9,882 nucleotides of DNA, taken from G039029935 sp039029935. Lineage in GTDB: Bacteria; Chloroflexota; Anaerolineae; Caldilineales; Caldilineaceae. Positions 1 to 5,996 of the stretch are shown one piece after another. The stretch is from the NCBI GenBank assembly GCA_039029935.1, contig JBCCFC010000425.1, forward strand, positions 1 through 9,882, written 5' to 3'. Made by a program: the position numbers and the translations under genes. The stretch's first letter is position 1. Each line of letters begins with the position of its first letter. The notes under the pieces are model-generated. The model had not been told where the DNA came from. It worked only from the letters and a program-made list of their open reading frames with translations, and ran no database searches.

Positions 1-8
1 AATTGTCA

Positions 9-17
9 TGTTATACT
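9..17 (+). promoter_or_regulatory. Extended -10 promoter element of the secreted-protein gene
   Basis: TGTTATACT matches the extended -10 form TGnTATAAT with one mismatch. It lies about 55 bases before the ATG at 71. The -35 region would fall at or beyond the window edge, so it cannot be judged. The presence of a promoter here argues against the in-frame ATG at 8 as the translation start. The same TGnTATACT form recurs before the antitoxin-like gene at 8744-8752. Confidence 0.45.
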
Positions 18-18
18 C

Positions 19-39
19 AAATCAAGACAAACTTGATTT
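19..39. repeat. Perfect 8-bp inverted repeat at the predicted transcription start
   Basis: AAATCAAG (19-26) and CTTGATTT (32-39) are perfect complements around a 5-base loop. They begin two bases after the -10 element, so they span the expected transcription start. This could be an operator or a 5' mRNA hairpin; nothing in the sequence decides between them. Confidence 0.4.
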
Positions 40-70
40 AGCAAACAGTTCAAAAGGTAGGAAAGTTCAA

Positions 71-520
71 ATGACAAACACAATCAAATTCGCAGTAATC
101 GCAACAATCATCGTACTGACTCAAATCTTCGGCGCAACAGCAGCCTTTGCCAACAGCGACGCAACAAGCTTCGTCAGCGGCACAATCTGGGCAGACGAGA
201 ACGGCAACAACGTTCAGGAATTGAACGAAGCTTCACTGCCAAACGCAACAGTTTTCATGCAGAACTTGGAAACACGTGAAATCTTCACCACAACAAGCGA
301 TGCCAACGGCGCATACATGATGAGCAACGTCCCATTTGGACACTACGCAGTCTGGGGCGAAGCTGGCAATACAGTCACCGACACACACGTCGTTGAGGTT
401 AGCGAATTGGGTGGCGCAGCGGCTTTCGACTTCGGTGTCAACACAGCATCAGCCGACTTGGAAATGAACGAACTGCCAACGCAGACATTCACAACTTTCT
501 TGCCACTGGTACAGAACTAA
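71..520 (+). CDS. Small secreted SdrD-B-like protein with C-terminal FLPLVQN tail
   Basis: A 149-residue protein starting at ATG 71, with AGGTAGG at 55-61 as ribosome binding site. An in-frame ATG at 8 was rejected because it overlaps the -10 element. Residues 1-27 form a signal peptide: Lys6, a hydrophobic stretch, then AFA as a likely signal-peptidase I site. Residues about 34-98 read like one SdrD-B / carboxypeptidase-regulatory beta-sandwich repeat: SGTIWADENGN with an acidic Ca-binding-like loop, then SDANGAYMMSNVPFGHYAV. The protein ends TFTTFLPLVQN. This tail type is frequent, to my knowledge, at the end of exported Chloroflexota proteins and may be a sorting or anchoring signal. Codons are strongly biased toward AAC, ACA, GCA and TTC, unlike the neighbouring genes, which fits high expression. 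The role is unknown; a surface or extracellular structural part is likely. A decayed copy of its 3' end lies at 9365-9482. Confidence 0.82.
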   Translation: MTNTIKFAVIATIIVLTQIFGATAAFANSDATSFVSGTIWADENGNNVQELNEASLPNATVFMQNLETREIFTTTSDANGAYMMSNVPFGHYAVWGEAGNTVTDTHVVEVSELGGAAAFDFGVNTASADLEMNELPTQTFTTFLPLVQN

Positions 521-579
521 CGGTAACAGTACTTCTCAGGAAAACTTTCCTACTGAACTAAATCAATTGTCTACAAGAG

Positions 580-602
580 ACCTGCCAAACGGCAGGTTTT
601 TT
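580..602 (+). terminator. Rho-independent terminator of the secreted-protein gene
   Basis: ACCTGCC (580-586) pairs with GGCAGGT (591-597) around the loop AAAC, and the final T begins a run of six T (597-602). It sits 60 bases after the stop codon. The same stem core recurs at 8665-8686 and, in decayed form, at 9454-9481. Confidence 0.85.
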
Positions 603-663
603 GTTGTCTGAAAATATGGGGACATAGGTAGACAGGGCGCGGGCAAGCACGGGTGAACACAAT

Positions 664-692
664 TTGACAAAATTTGTACCAGTCTGTACAAT
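664..692 (+). promoter_or_regulatory. Sigma70-type promoter of the TetR/FAD oxidase/Mo enzyme operon
   Basis: TTGACA (664-669, full consensus) is followed by exactly 17 bases and then TACAAT (687-692, one mismatch). The expected start of transcription is near 699. The whole spacer and the -10 lie inside a perfect palindrome, so a bound repressor would block RNA polymerase. The leader to the TetR start at 904 is about 200 bases. Confidence 0.72.
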
Positions 693-713
693 TGTACAGA
701 CTGGTACAAATTT
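670..713. promoter_or_regulatory. 44-bp perfect palindrome, probable TetR operator
   Basis: Bases 670-691 are the exact reverse complement of 692-713, with no spacer and no mismatch. Each arm carries GTACCAGTCTGTAC (676-689) or its complement (694-707), with centre AATT. The length suggests room for two repressor dimers. The ACCAGTC core resembles operator boxes I recall for Bacillus LmrA/YxaF regulators, and the first downstream gene belongs to that family. The binding assignment is inference; the palindrome is seen directly. Confidence 0.75.
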
Positions 714-801
714 AGCATTTTAACATCGTGTCAGAACATATCCAATGGACGGGAATCAACCGTTTTTATTGATACATGTCCATAAGCAAGAAGGTGGAAG
801 G

Positions 802-888
802 ATGAAGAAGATAGTTGGAATTGTTCAAGAGCATATGTTTGCAAAAGATGAGATCAGGCGTTTTGAGTCTGGTCTGAAAGAGATTTAA
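802..888 (+). CDS. Possible 28-residue small ORF in the operon leader
   Basis: ATG at 802 opens a frame reading MKKIVGIVQEHM and ending FESGLKEI before TAA at 886-888. AAGGTGG at 791-797 is well placed as a ribosome binding site, which is the main reason to list it. It lies in the leader between the operator-promoter and the TetR gene and stops about 15 bases before the TetR ATG. It could be a leader or small regulatory peptide, the remnant of a lost gene, or chance. I recognise no family, and there is no signal or membrane segment. Confidence is low because of its size. Confidence 0.3.
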   Translation: MKKIVGIVQEHMFAKDEIRRFESGLKEI

Positions 889-903
889 GGTTGATTGAGT
901 CAC

Positions 904-1482
904 ATGGGATACGCAAAATCTGAAGAGACAAAGCAAAAACTGGTTCGCACAATGACACGGCTCCTGCACACGCAAGGCTACCACGCCACAGGCATCAGCC
1001 AAATTCTCAAAGAGAGCGGCGTCGGCAAAGGGTCACTCTATCATCATTTTCCTGGCGGGAAGACGGAATTAGCCGTAGCTGCCGTCGTACGCGCCAATGA
1101 TGTGATGACTGGCTCGATTGCCGAGTTCGCAGAGCAAGCCAACCATGATGCGGCAGGCACGGTCCGGCTTTTCTGCAACTTCTTTATCAACTACCTGCTC
1201 CAAAGCAACTATCAGCGCGGTGCCCCCATTTCGCTCACGACACTGGATGCCGCTGCAACAGTGGATGAAATTCAAGAACAGGTCGAAATCGGCTACAAAT
1301 GGATCATCGAGCTAGTTCAAGACTTGCTGATACGGAAAGGCGTCGATGCGGAGACCGCCCATCGACTTGGCACCGTTACGCTTGCTGCCGTTGAGGGCGC
1401 ACTCATTGTGGCGGTTGCACGTCGAAGCATCGAACCACTTGAGATTGTGCGCGATCATCTTATCGAACAATTGGACGTATAG
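904..1482 (+). CDS. TetR/AcrR-family repressor, LmrA/YxaF type
   Basis: A 192-residue DNA-binding repressor. The N-terminus has the TetR helix-turn-helix at about residues 27-55: GYHATGISQILKESGVGKGS followed by LYHHFPGGKTEL. The sequence GSLYHHFPGGK is typical of the LmrA/YxaF branch, whose C-terminal domain binds small ligands. The length is normal for the family. The frame opens with TTG at 895 immediately after an in-frame stop; ATG 904 is preferred, although the ribosome binding site is weak either way (AAGG at 887-890). It is first in a same-strand series: the next gene starts 24 bases downstream and the third follows closely. It probably represses this operon, including itself, through the palindrome at 670-713. 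A weaker operator-like word, AGTCTGGTCT, lies at 866-875. The ligand is unknown; a lipid-like or aromatic compound would fit the downstream enzymes. Confidence 0.88.
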   Translation: MGYAKSEETKQKLVRTMTRLLHTQGYHATGISQILKESGVGKGSLYHHFPGGKTELAVAAVVRANDVMTGSIAEFAEQANHDAAGTVRLFCNFFINYLLQSNYQRGAPISLTTLDAAATVDEIQEQVEIGYKWIIELVQDLLIRKGVDAETAHRLGTVTLAAVEGALIVAVARRSIEPLEIVRDHLIEQLDV

Positions 1483-1506
1483 CTGGCTGAACACAAGGAG
1501 GTCATG

Positions 1507-3111
1507 ATGACGAAAACCCGTGAGCGCAGTTTTTGGGGCTGGGGATATGCGGACGAGCAGTTACCGGATGAATTGCTGTCTGGCTTCAAATCAATGGCGC
1601 AAATGATGCTGGGCGTGTCTCAGCTAGAGGAGACTGAGCCGCCAAACCTAGACGAGCTACAGTTACGCACACCGCGCTTTACGCTGCCACCAGCCTTACA
1701 ATCCTTCTGCACGGACATCGCCTATGATCGGGCGAGCCACTGTTATGGCAAATCCTATCGGGATGTCACGCGCGCCTTGTATGGTCAGTATGACAATCCG
1801 CCAGACTACGTGGCCTATCCCAAAACAGAGACGCAGATTCAGCAGTTGTTCGATTTTTGCGCGGCTGAGTCAATTGCGCTCATTCCCTATGGTGGTGGGA
1901 CCAGTGTCGTGGGTGGCGTTGAACCGACTCAATCTTCCCATTTCAACGGGATCATTAGCTGTGATATGCGTCACTTCGACCAAATTCTCGAAGTCAACGG
2001 CGATGCCCGCACCGCTCGCATACAGGCTGGCATCTACGGCCCTGCGCTTGAGGCTGGCCTGAAACCACACAACTTCACCTTGCGCCACTTCCCCCAAAGT
2101 TTTGAATTCTCGACATTGGGCGGCTGGATTGCCACGAGAGCTGGCGGTCACTTTGCCACCGTTTACACTCATATTGACGACTTTGTACAGTCGGTGCGCA
2201 TGGTCACGCCACAGGGTATTTGGCAGACACGCGCGTTACCCGGCTCTGGTGCGGGGCCTGACCCCAATCGTTTCCTGCTCGGCTCCGAGGGCATCTTTGG
2301 CATCATTACCGAAGCAACAGTGCGCCTCCAGACAATTCCAACCTTCCGCTCTTCAAAAACGGTGCGCTTTCCAGAAGAGGGAGCAGGCATTGAAGCGGTG
2401 CGGCAACTGAGCCAGTCCGGTTTGTTCCCTGCCAACTGTCGCCTTGTCTCACCCTTTGAAGCGGCGATGATGGGGATTGGCAACGGCTCCGATACGGTGT
2501 TGTTGCTTGGCTTTGAGTCACATGACCATGCCCAAGATGCGAAACTCGAACGGGCGTTGGCAATTTGTCGTGAAAATGGTGCGCACGTGCAGACAGGCAA
2601 TAATGCCTCTGATAAACGCGCCTCATCAAGTGCGGCAGAGCAGTGGAAAAATAGTTTCCTACGCGTCCCCTATATACGAGACAGATTGGCGCAGGCAGGA
2701 TTGATACTCGAAACGTTTGAAACGGCGATACCCTGGAACAAGTTTGAGACCTTTCACAAAAATGTGCTGGCGCAAACCAACGCGGCTATCAAAGAACACT
2801 GTGGCACGGGCGTGGTCATGTGGCGGTTTACCCATGTCTATCCGGATGGCCCAGCCCCCTACTACAGCGTTATCGCCGCCGGACGACGGGGTGAAGAGGT
2901 GGCGCAGTGGGATGCCATTAAACGCGCCGCCTCCGATGCCATCATTGAAAACGGCGGAACCATCACCCATCACCATGCGGTTGGCAAAGATCATCGCCGC
3001 TGGTATGAGCAGCAACGTGACCCACTTTTCGGCCAAATCATCAAACAGGCCAAACAGACCCTTGATCCAAATGGGATTTTGAACCCCGACGTACTGATTA
3101 CACACGATTAA
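1507..3111 (+). CDS. FAD-binding oxidase, alkyldihydroxyacetonephosphate synthase-like
   Basis: A 534-residue flavoprotein of the vanillyl-alcohol-oxidase fold. ATG 1507 is chosen over ATG 1504 because it lies five bases after AGGAGG (1496-1501). Counting from 1504, the FAD phosphate loop PYGGGTSVVGG is at 128-138. A second cofactor segment, FEFSTLGGWIATRAGG, is at 200-215, and GPDPNRFLLGSEGIFGIIT is at 251-269. THHHAVGKDHRRW near 488-500 matches the His-rich catalytic motif of alkyl-DHAP synthases (EC 2.5.1.26). DPNGILNPD, the usual end of this flavoenzyme family, is at 521-529. True alkyl-DHAP synthase swaps the acyl chain of acyl-DHAP for a fatty alcohol, making ether lipids. Bacterial homologues are widespread and often of unproven substrate, so the exact reaction is not claimed. 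It lies 24 bases after the TetR gene and 14 before the Mo enzyme, so all three are probably co-transcribed and repressed together. Confidence 0.88.
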   Translation: MTKTRERSFWGWGYADEQLPDELLSGFKSMAQMMLGVSQLEETEPPNLDELQLRTPRFTLPPALQSFCTDIAYDRASHCYGKSYRDVTRALYGQYDNPPDYVAYPKTETQIQQLFDFCAAESIALIPYGGGTSVVGGVEPTQSSHFNGIISCDMRHFDQILEVNGDARTARIQAGIYGPALEAGLKPHNFTLRHFPQSFEFSTLGGWIATRAGGHFATVYTHIDDFVQSVRMVTPQGIWQTRALPGSGAGPDPNRFLLGSEGIFGIITEATVRLQTIPTFRSSKTVRFPEEGAGIEAVRQLSQSGLFPANCRLVSPFEAAMMGIGNGSDTVLLLGFESHDHAQDAKLERALAICRENGAHVQTGNNASDKRASSSAAEQWKNSFLRVPYIRDRLAQAGLILETFETAIPWNKFETFHKNVLAQTNAAIKEHCGTGVVMWRFTHVYPDGPAPYYSVIAAGRRGEEVAQWDAIKRAASDAIIENGGTITHHHAVGKDHRRWYEQQRDPLFGQIIKQAKQTLDPNGILNPDVLITHD

Positions 3112-3125
3112 TAAGGAGAATTAAC

Positions 3126-4058
3126 ATGTCTATGCGTGAAAAAAGTCGAGCAAAAAAGTCGAATGCGTCATGGGAACAGACAGCCTGTATCCTGTGTTCG
3201 CTCAACTGCGGCATTGAAATTCAGGTTGAAGGTCGCCATTTTGTCAAAGTGCGCGGCGATAAGGCGCACCCAGCATCACAAGGGTATTTGTGTCAAAAAG
3301 CGGCGCGGCTGGACTATTATCAAAACCACCTGCGTCGTGTGAAGCAACCGCTCAAACGGATGCCCAATGGTGAGCATGAGCCGATTAGCTGGGACACGGC
3401 CATCAGCGAGATTGCGGCCAAAATCAACGCGATTAAAGTGGAACATGGGGGCACTGCGTTTGCCTACTATGGCGGTGGTGGGCAAGGGAACCACCTGCCG
3501 GGGATGTATGCGACCGCCTTGCGTGCAGCGATTGGCACACCCTATTTATATAGCGCGCTGGCGCAAGAAAAAACGGGCGACTTCTGGGTCAATGGCCGCT
3601 TGTTTGGTCGGCAGACGTGCCATGTGACCGAAGGGATTCACGAAGCAGACTTTGTGTTTCTTATCGGCACAAACACATTCCAGTCACACGGTGTCCATCA
3701 GGCGCGCAAAGTGTTGCGTGAGATTATGAAGGACCCAAACCGTACAATGGTTGTGGTTGACCCACTCCGCACTAAAACGGCTGAAATGGCCGACGTTCAT
3801 CTGCCGATTAAGCCCGGCACAGATGCCTTTTTGATGACAGCTATGTTGGCGCAGATGGTGCAGGAAGATTTGGTGGATAAGACCTTCTTGAGTGAGCACA
3901 CACTGGGCTATGATGAACTGGCGGATGTGTTGCGTCAGGTGGATGTCTCCGCATTTATCGCCAAGACGGAGCTAGATGAAGAAACGGTGCGTCAAGTGAC
4001 GCGTGATATGGCAGCGGCGCAATCAATCGGTGAGTACCCGCCACGATCTCGGTGTTGA
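3126..4058 (+). CDS. Molybdopterin oxidoreductase, N-terminal part (truncated by frameshift)
   Basis: The first frame encodes 310 residues, of which about 299 are genuine and the last dozen (IGEYPPRSRC) are out-of-frame tail. Cys21, Cys24, Cys28 and Cys56 form the pattern C-x2-C-x3-C-x27-C, the N-terminal [4Fe-4S] site of the formate dehydrogenase/nitrate reductase superfamily. Cofactor-domain segments follow: PISWDTAISEIAAKI (about 86-100), VFLIGTNTFQSHGVHQARKV and VVVDPLRTKTAEMADVHLPI. In the region where many relatives carry the Cys, Sec or Ser ligand to molybdenum, this protein reads YLYSALAQEKTGDFW with no Cys. The metal ligand is therefore not obvious, and a formate dehydrogenase is unlikely. 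Alone this half lacks the C-terminal domain and should not work. Confidence 0.8.
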   Translation: MSMREKSRAKKSNASWEQTACILCSLNCGIEIQVEGRHFVKVRGDKAHPASQGYLCQKAARLDYYQNHLRRVKQPLKRMPNGEHEPISWDTAISEIAAKINAIKVEHGGTAFAYYGGGGQGNHLPGMYATALRAAIGTPYLYSALAQEKTGDFWVNGRLFGRQTCHVTEGIHEADFVFLIGTNTFQSHGVHQARKVLREIMKDPNRTMVVVDPLRTKTAEMADVHLPIKPGTDAFLMTAMLAQMVQEDLVDKTFLSEHTLGYDELADVLRQVDVSAFIAKTELDEETVRQVTRDMAAAQSIGEYPPRSRC

Positions 4059-5439
4059 GATGAGCCTGCACAGCACCCTCAACTGCTATCTTGAAAAGCT
4101 GCTCTTTTTGTTGACAGGTAATTTTGCACGTGAAGGGTGTAACAATTTGCATGTGCAATTCGCCCCCGTCATCGGCCACTCGCCTGACATTCACGATGCC
4201 AAGAATAAGCGTACGAAAGTGACGCAAACGTCGGAGATCAGCCGCATGTATCCACCCAACGTCTTCCCCAAAGAGGTGTTAACCGACCATCCAGAGCGGA
4301 TCCGCGTCTTAATCGTCGATAGCGGCAATCCTGTTGCAACCTCAGCCGATTCACAGGCCATGCGCGAGGCGTTTGGGCAGCTTGGGCTATCGGTCGTTAT
4401 CGATGTGGCGATGACGGAAACAGCCGAACTCGCCGACTACATTCTGCCAGCGCAGACACAGTTTGAGAAGTCGGAAGCCTCATTCTTCACCTACACATGG
4501 CCGGAAACCTACTTCCATCTACGCAAACCACTGCTTGCACCCGAAGGCAACACCTTGCCAGAGCCTGAAATTTACCAACGGTTGCTGGTGGCGATGGGCG
4601 TCATCCCTGAGTCCTTCCCCGAATTGGAAGCGTTGGCGCATGAGTATGTCAAAGACCCTGCTTCGGGTCAGTTTGCGATGATGTTCCAGATGACGTTGAT
4701 GCAAAAACCAGAGTGGCGTCACTTGGCCCCCGCCATCCTCTATGCCACCTTGGGCAAAGCGTTGCCGCCAGAGAAAAAATCAGGTGCGGCTCTGTGGGGT
4801 GCAGCGCAATTTTATGCACAACGCCACCCCAAACAAGTCATGGCTGCTGGCTATGAGGGCGACGGCCACATGCTGGGTGAGAACCTCTTCCGCGCCATTC
4901 TGGACGCAGGCACTTCTGTCCCCATCAGCGTTCATGGTTATGAAGACTCGTGGTCGATGATTCGCAATCCAGACAACAAAGTGCATCTGTTTATCCCTGA
5001 AATGGCGGAAGAGATGGCTGCGCTCTCCTCGGAAAGCAACGATGTGAGCGAGGCGTTCCCACTGATTTTGGCCGCAGGTGAACGACGTGAATACAACGCC
5101 AACCAAATCTATCGTACCCCAGAATGGCGACGCAATGACCCTGATGGCGCACTGCGGATCAGCCCTGTGGACGCCGAGGCGGTGGGTGTGACCGATGGTG
5201 GCAAGGCGATGTGTGCATCAATGCGTGGCTCAATCGAGGTTGTTGTCATGATCGACCCAGCACAGCGACCGGGATTTGTGTCACTGCCACATGGTCATGG
5301 CTTTACCTATCCTGATCTGGAAACGGAAGAGCTTGTGCAGCACGGTCCACGTGTCAATGAACTCACGTCATCCGATTGGTGCGACCCGATTGCTAAGACG
5401 CCTTATCATAAGTATGTGCCAGTGCGTGTCACAGCGTAA
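4003..5439 (+). CDS. Molybdopterin oxidoreductase, C-terminal part (second frame)
   Basis: This frame continues the same protein after the 4-bp duplication; family-like sequence starts at about SVSTRHDLGVEMSLHS. It contains the second cofactor-binding half, VLIVDSGNPVATSADSQAMREAF through DYILPAQTQFEKSE (about residues 102-157). It also contains the C-terminal dinucleotide-binding domain, from FPLILAAGERREYNANQIYR (about 352-371) through GFVSLPHGHGFTYP (424-437). The nominal GTG at 4003 and the ATG at 4060 both lack a convincing ribosome binding site, so independent translation is doubtful and this is best read as the broken second half. The reading frame is otherwise undamaged to its TAA. 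Confidence 0.75.
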   Translation: MIWQRRNQSVSTRHDLGVEMSLHSTLNCYLEKLLFLLTGNFAREGCNNLHVQFAPVIGHSPDIHDAKNKRTKVTQTSEISRMYPPNVFPKEVLTDHPERIRVLIVDSGNPVATSADSQAMREAFGQLGLSVVIDVAMTETAELADYILPAQTQFEKSEASFFTYTWPETYFHLRKPLLAPEGNTLPEPEIYQRLLVAMGVIPESFPELEALAHEYVKDPASGQFAMMFQMTLMQKPEWRHLAPAILYATLGKALPPEKKSGAALWGAAQFYAQRHPKQVMAAGYEGDGHMLGENLFRAILDAGTSVPISVHGYEDSWSMIRNPDNKVHLFIPEMAEEMAALSSESNDVSEAFPLILAAGERREYNANQIYRTPEWRRNDPDGALRISPVDAEAVGVTDGGKAMCASMRGSIEVVVMIDPAQRPGFVSLPHGHGFTYPDLETEELVQHGPRVNELTSSDWCDPIAKTPYHKYVPVRVTA

Positions 5440-5497
5440 ACTCGAGACCTGGAAAGTGTCCGTAGATAGCTGAGATATATTAAGTTTCGCTGGGCTA

Positions 5498-5540
5498 TCT
5501 GTATCGGCGAACAGCAGCGTTATCTGGTGGCCCTACTGAA
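5498..5540 (+). pseudogene. Relic of an acyl-CoA synthetase gene
   Basis: These 43 bases match 8331-8373 of the intact acyl-CoA synthetase gene at 37 positions without a gap, by direct comparison. In frame they read CIGEQQRYLVALL against CVGEQQRYLVALL in the intact enzyme (mostly silent changes), then a stop follows at 5542-5544. The match fades upstream of 5498 and ends at the 3' end of the minus-strand gene at 5541. This is a scrap of a second, same-strand acyl-CoA synthetase gene, left 58 bases after the Mo enzyme stop codon. It suggests the operon once continued with such a gene, or that a partial duplicate was joined here. Confidence 0.7.
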
Positions 5541-5873
5541 TTAAATAGCGTACAAAATCATGGTCAATTGGCGTGTCCAATCGTCAATTCCTTTCTCGCA
5601 AAACTCCCAATCATCAAAATCAAATTCCCACATCGGCGTAATATTCTGCTCGATATGTTCAACAAAGGCAATGTCCTCTGCCACCCGCTTTTCAAATTCA
5701 AGAAAATCTATGCCATATTGGTATTGATATTTTTTTGAACGTTCTTGAAGTTCGGTGATTTTTTCAATGGTATATCGTTGAATTGCTTTATCAAACAGCT
5801 CTTGGATATCACCAAATGTCTGTAGCGTTTGAACATATTTGTCTTGAATAGCTACATTTACCATAAGTTTCAT
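5541..5873 (-). CDS. Small acidic antitoxin-like protein, unrecognised family
   Basis: About 110 residues from the ATG at 5873, or 107 from the ATG at 5864. Longer starts up to 5939 are ruled out because a strong promoter occupies 5911-5939. AGGA lies just before 5873 and could serve either start. The N-terminus MKLMVNVAIQDKYVQTLQTF could form a strand-helix unit. The middle (IQELFDKAIQRYTIEKITEL, then YGIDFLEFEKRV) is helical and charged. The C-terminus is very acidic and aromatic (MWEFDFDDWEF, then KGIDDW). Small proteins with a YG(I/M)xFxEFE stretch and an acidic DLxDWE end remind me of antitoxin-like partners in cyanobacterial and Chloroflexota genomes. I cannot name a family and no standard toxin is adjacent. 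It lies downstream of the nuclease-like gene on the same strand but has its own promoter, as expected for an antitoxin or immunity protein needed in excess. Confidence 0.6.
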   Translation of the reverse strand: MKLMVNVAIQDKYVQTLQTFGDIQELFDKAIQRYTIEKITELQERSKKYQYQYGIDFLEFEKRVAEDIAFVEHIEQNITPMWEFDFDDWEFCEKGIDDWTRQLTMILYAI

Positions 5874-5910
5874 TTTCCTATTTTCTATGGAACAAAATAC
5901 GTAGAGATAA

Positions 5911-5939
5911 ATTATAAGGGTTGCTGTTATATCGGTCAA
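5911..5939 (-). promoter_or_regulatory. Near-consensus sigma70 promoter of the antitoxin-like gene
   Basis: On the minus strand TTGACC (5939-5934, five of six consensus bases) is followed by exactly 17 bases and TATAAT (5916-5911, full consensus). Transcription should start near 5904, about 30 bases before the ATG at 5873. This is one of the best-matching promoters in the window. It fixes the start of the small gene downstream of 5911. Confidence 0.72.
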
Positions 5940-5996
5940 TTAAAAGGGGGCTATGGCTGCTATAAGCTCATTAGTTCTGTGTAGAGTTGTTACAAA

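Larger units (their letters stand above)
3126..5439 (+). pseudogene. Molybdopterin oxidoreductase gene interrupted by a frameshift
   Basis: The two overlapping frames at 3126-4058 and 4003-5439 are the halves of one Mo/W-bis-MGD oxidoreductase. CAAT is present twice in tandem at 4020-4027. Removing one copy joins ...DMAAAQS to VSTRHDLGVEMSLHSTLN without loss and gives a 769-residue protein, a usual length for the family. No other stop or shift occurs in about 2.3 kb, so the lesion is recent or is a sequencing/assembly error. AAGGAG (3113-3118) precedes the ATG. The intact protein would hold the Fe-S cluster domain, the catalytic domain and the C-terminal dinucleotide-binding domain. Such enzymes oxidise or reduce small substrates and pass electrons through the cluster. 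The substrate is unknown, and no Tat signal is seen, so a cytoplasmic enzyme is likely. Confidence 0.8.

Noticed and set aside
2169..3105. Long open frames on the minus strand opposite the FAD oxidase gene (2169-2600 and 2659-3105)
   Set aside because: They are antisense to a well-supported gene, have no recognisable motifs and no ribosome binding sites, and follow from its codon use.
4003..4060. Programmed ribosomal frameshift in the Mo oxidoreductase gene
   Set aside because: No slippery heptamer or obvious stimulatory structure is visible, and a simple CAAT duplication explains the shift fully.
5466..5482. Similarity of ATAGCTGAGATATATTA to the stretch near 9490-9502
   Set aside because: Only a short AT-rich match, likely by chance.
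5464..5500. Inverted repeat AGATAGC ... GCTATCT as a terminator after the Mo enzyme
   Set aside because: The stem is 7 bp with a 23-base loop and no T-run on either strand, so it is too weak to call.
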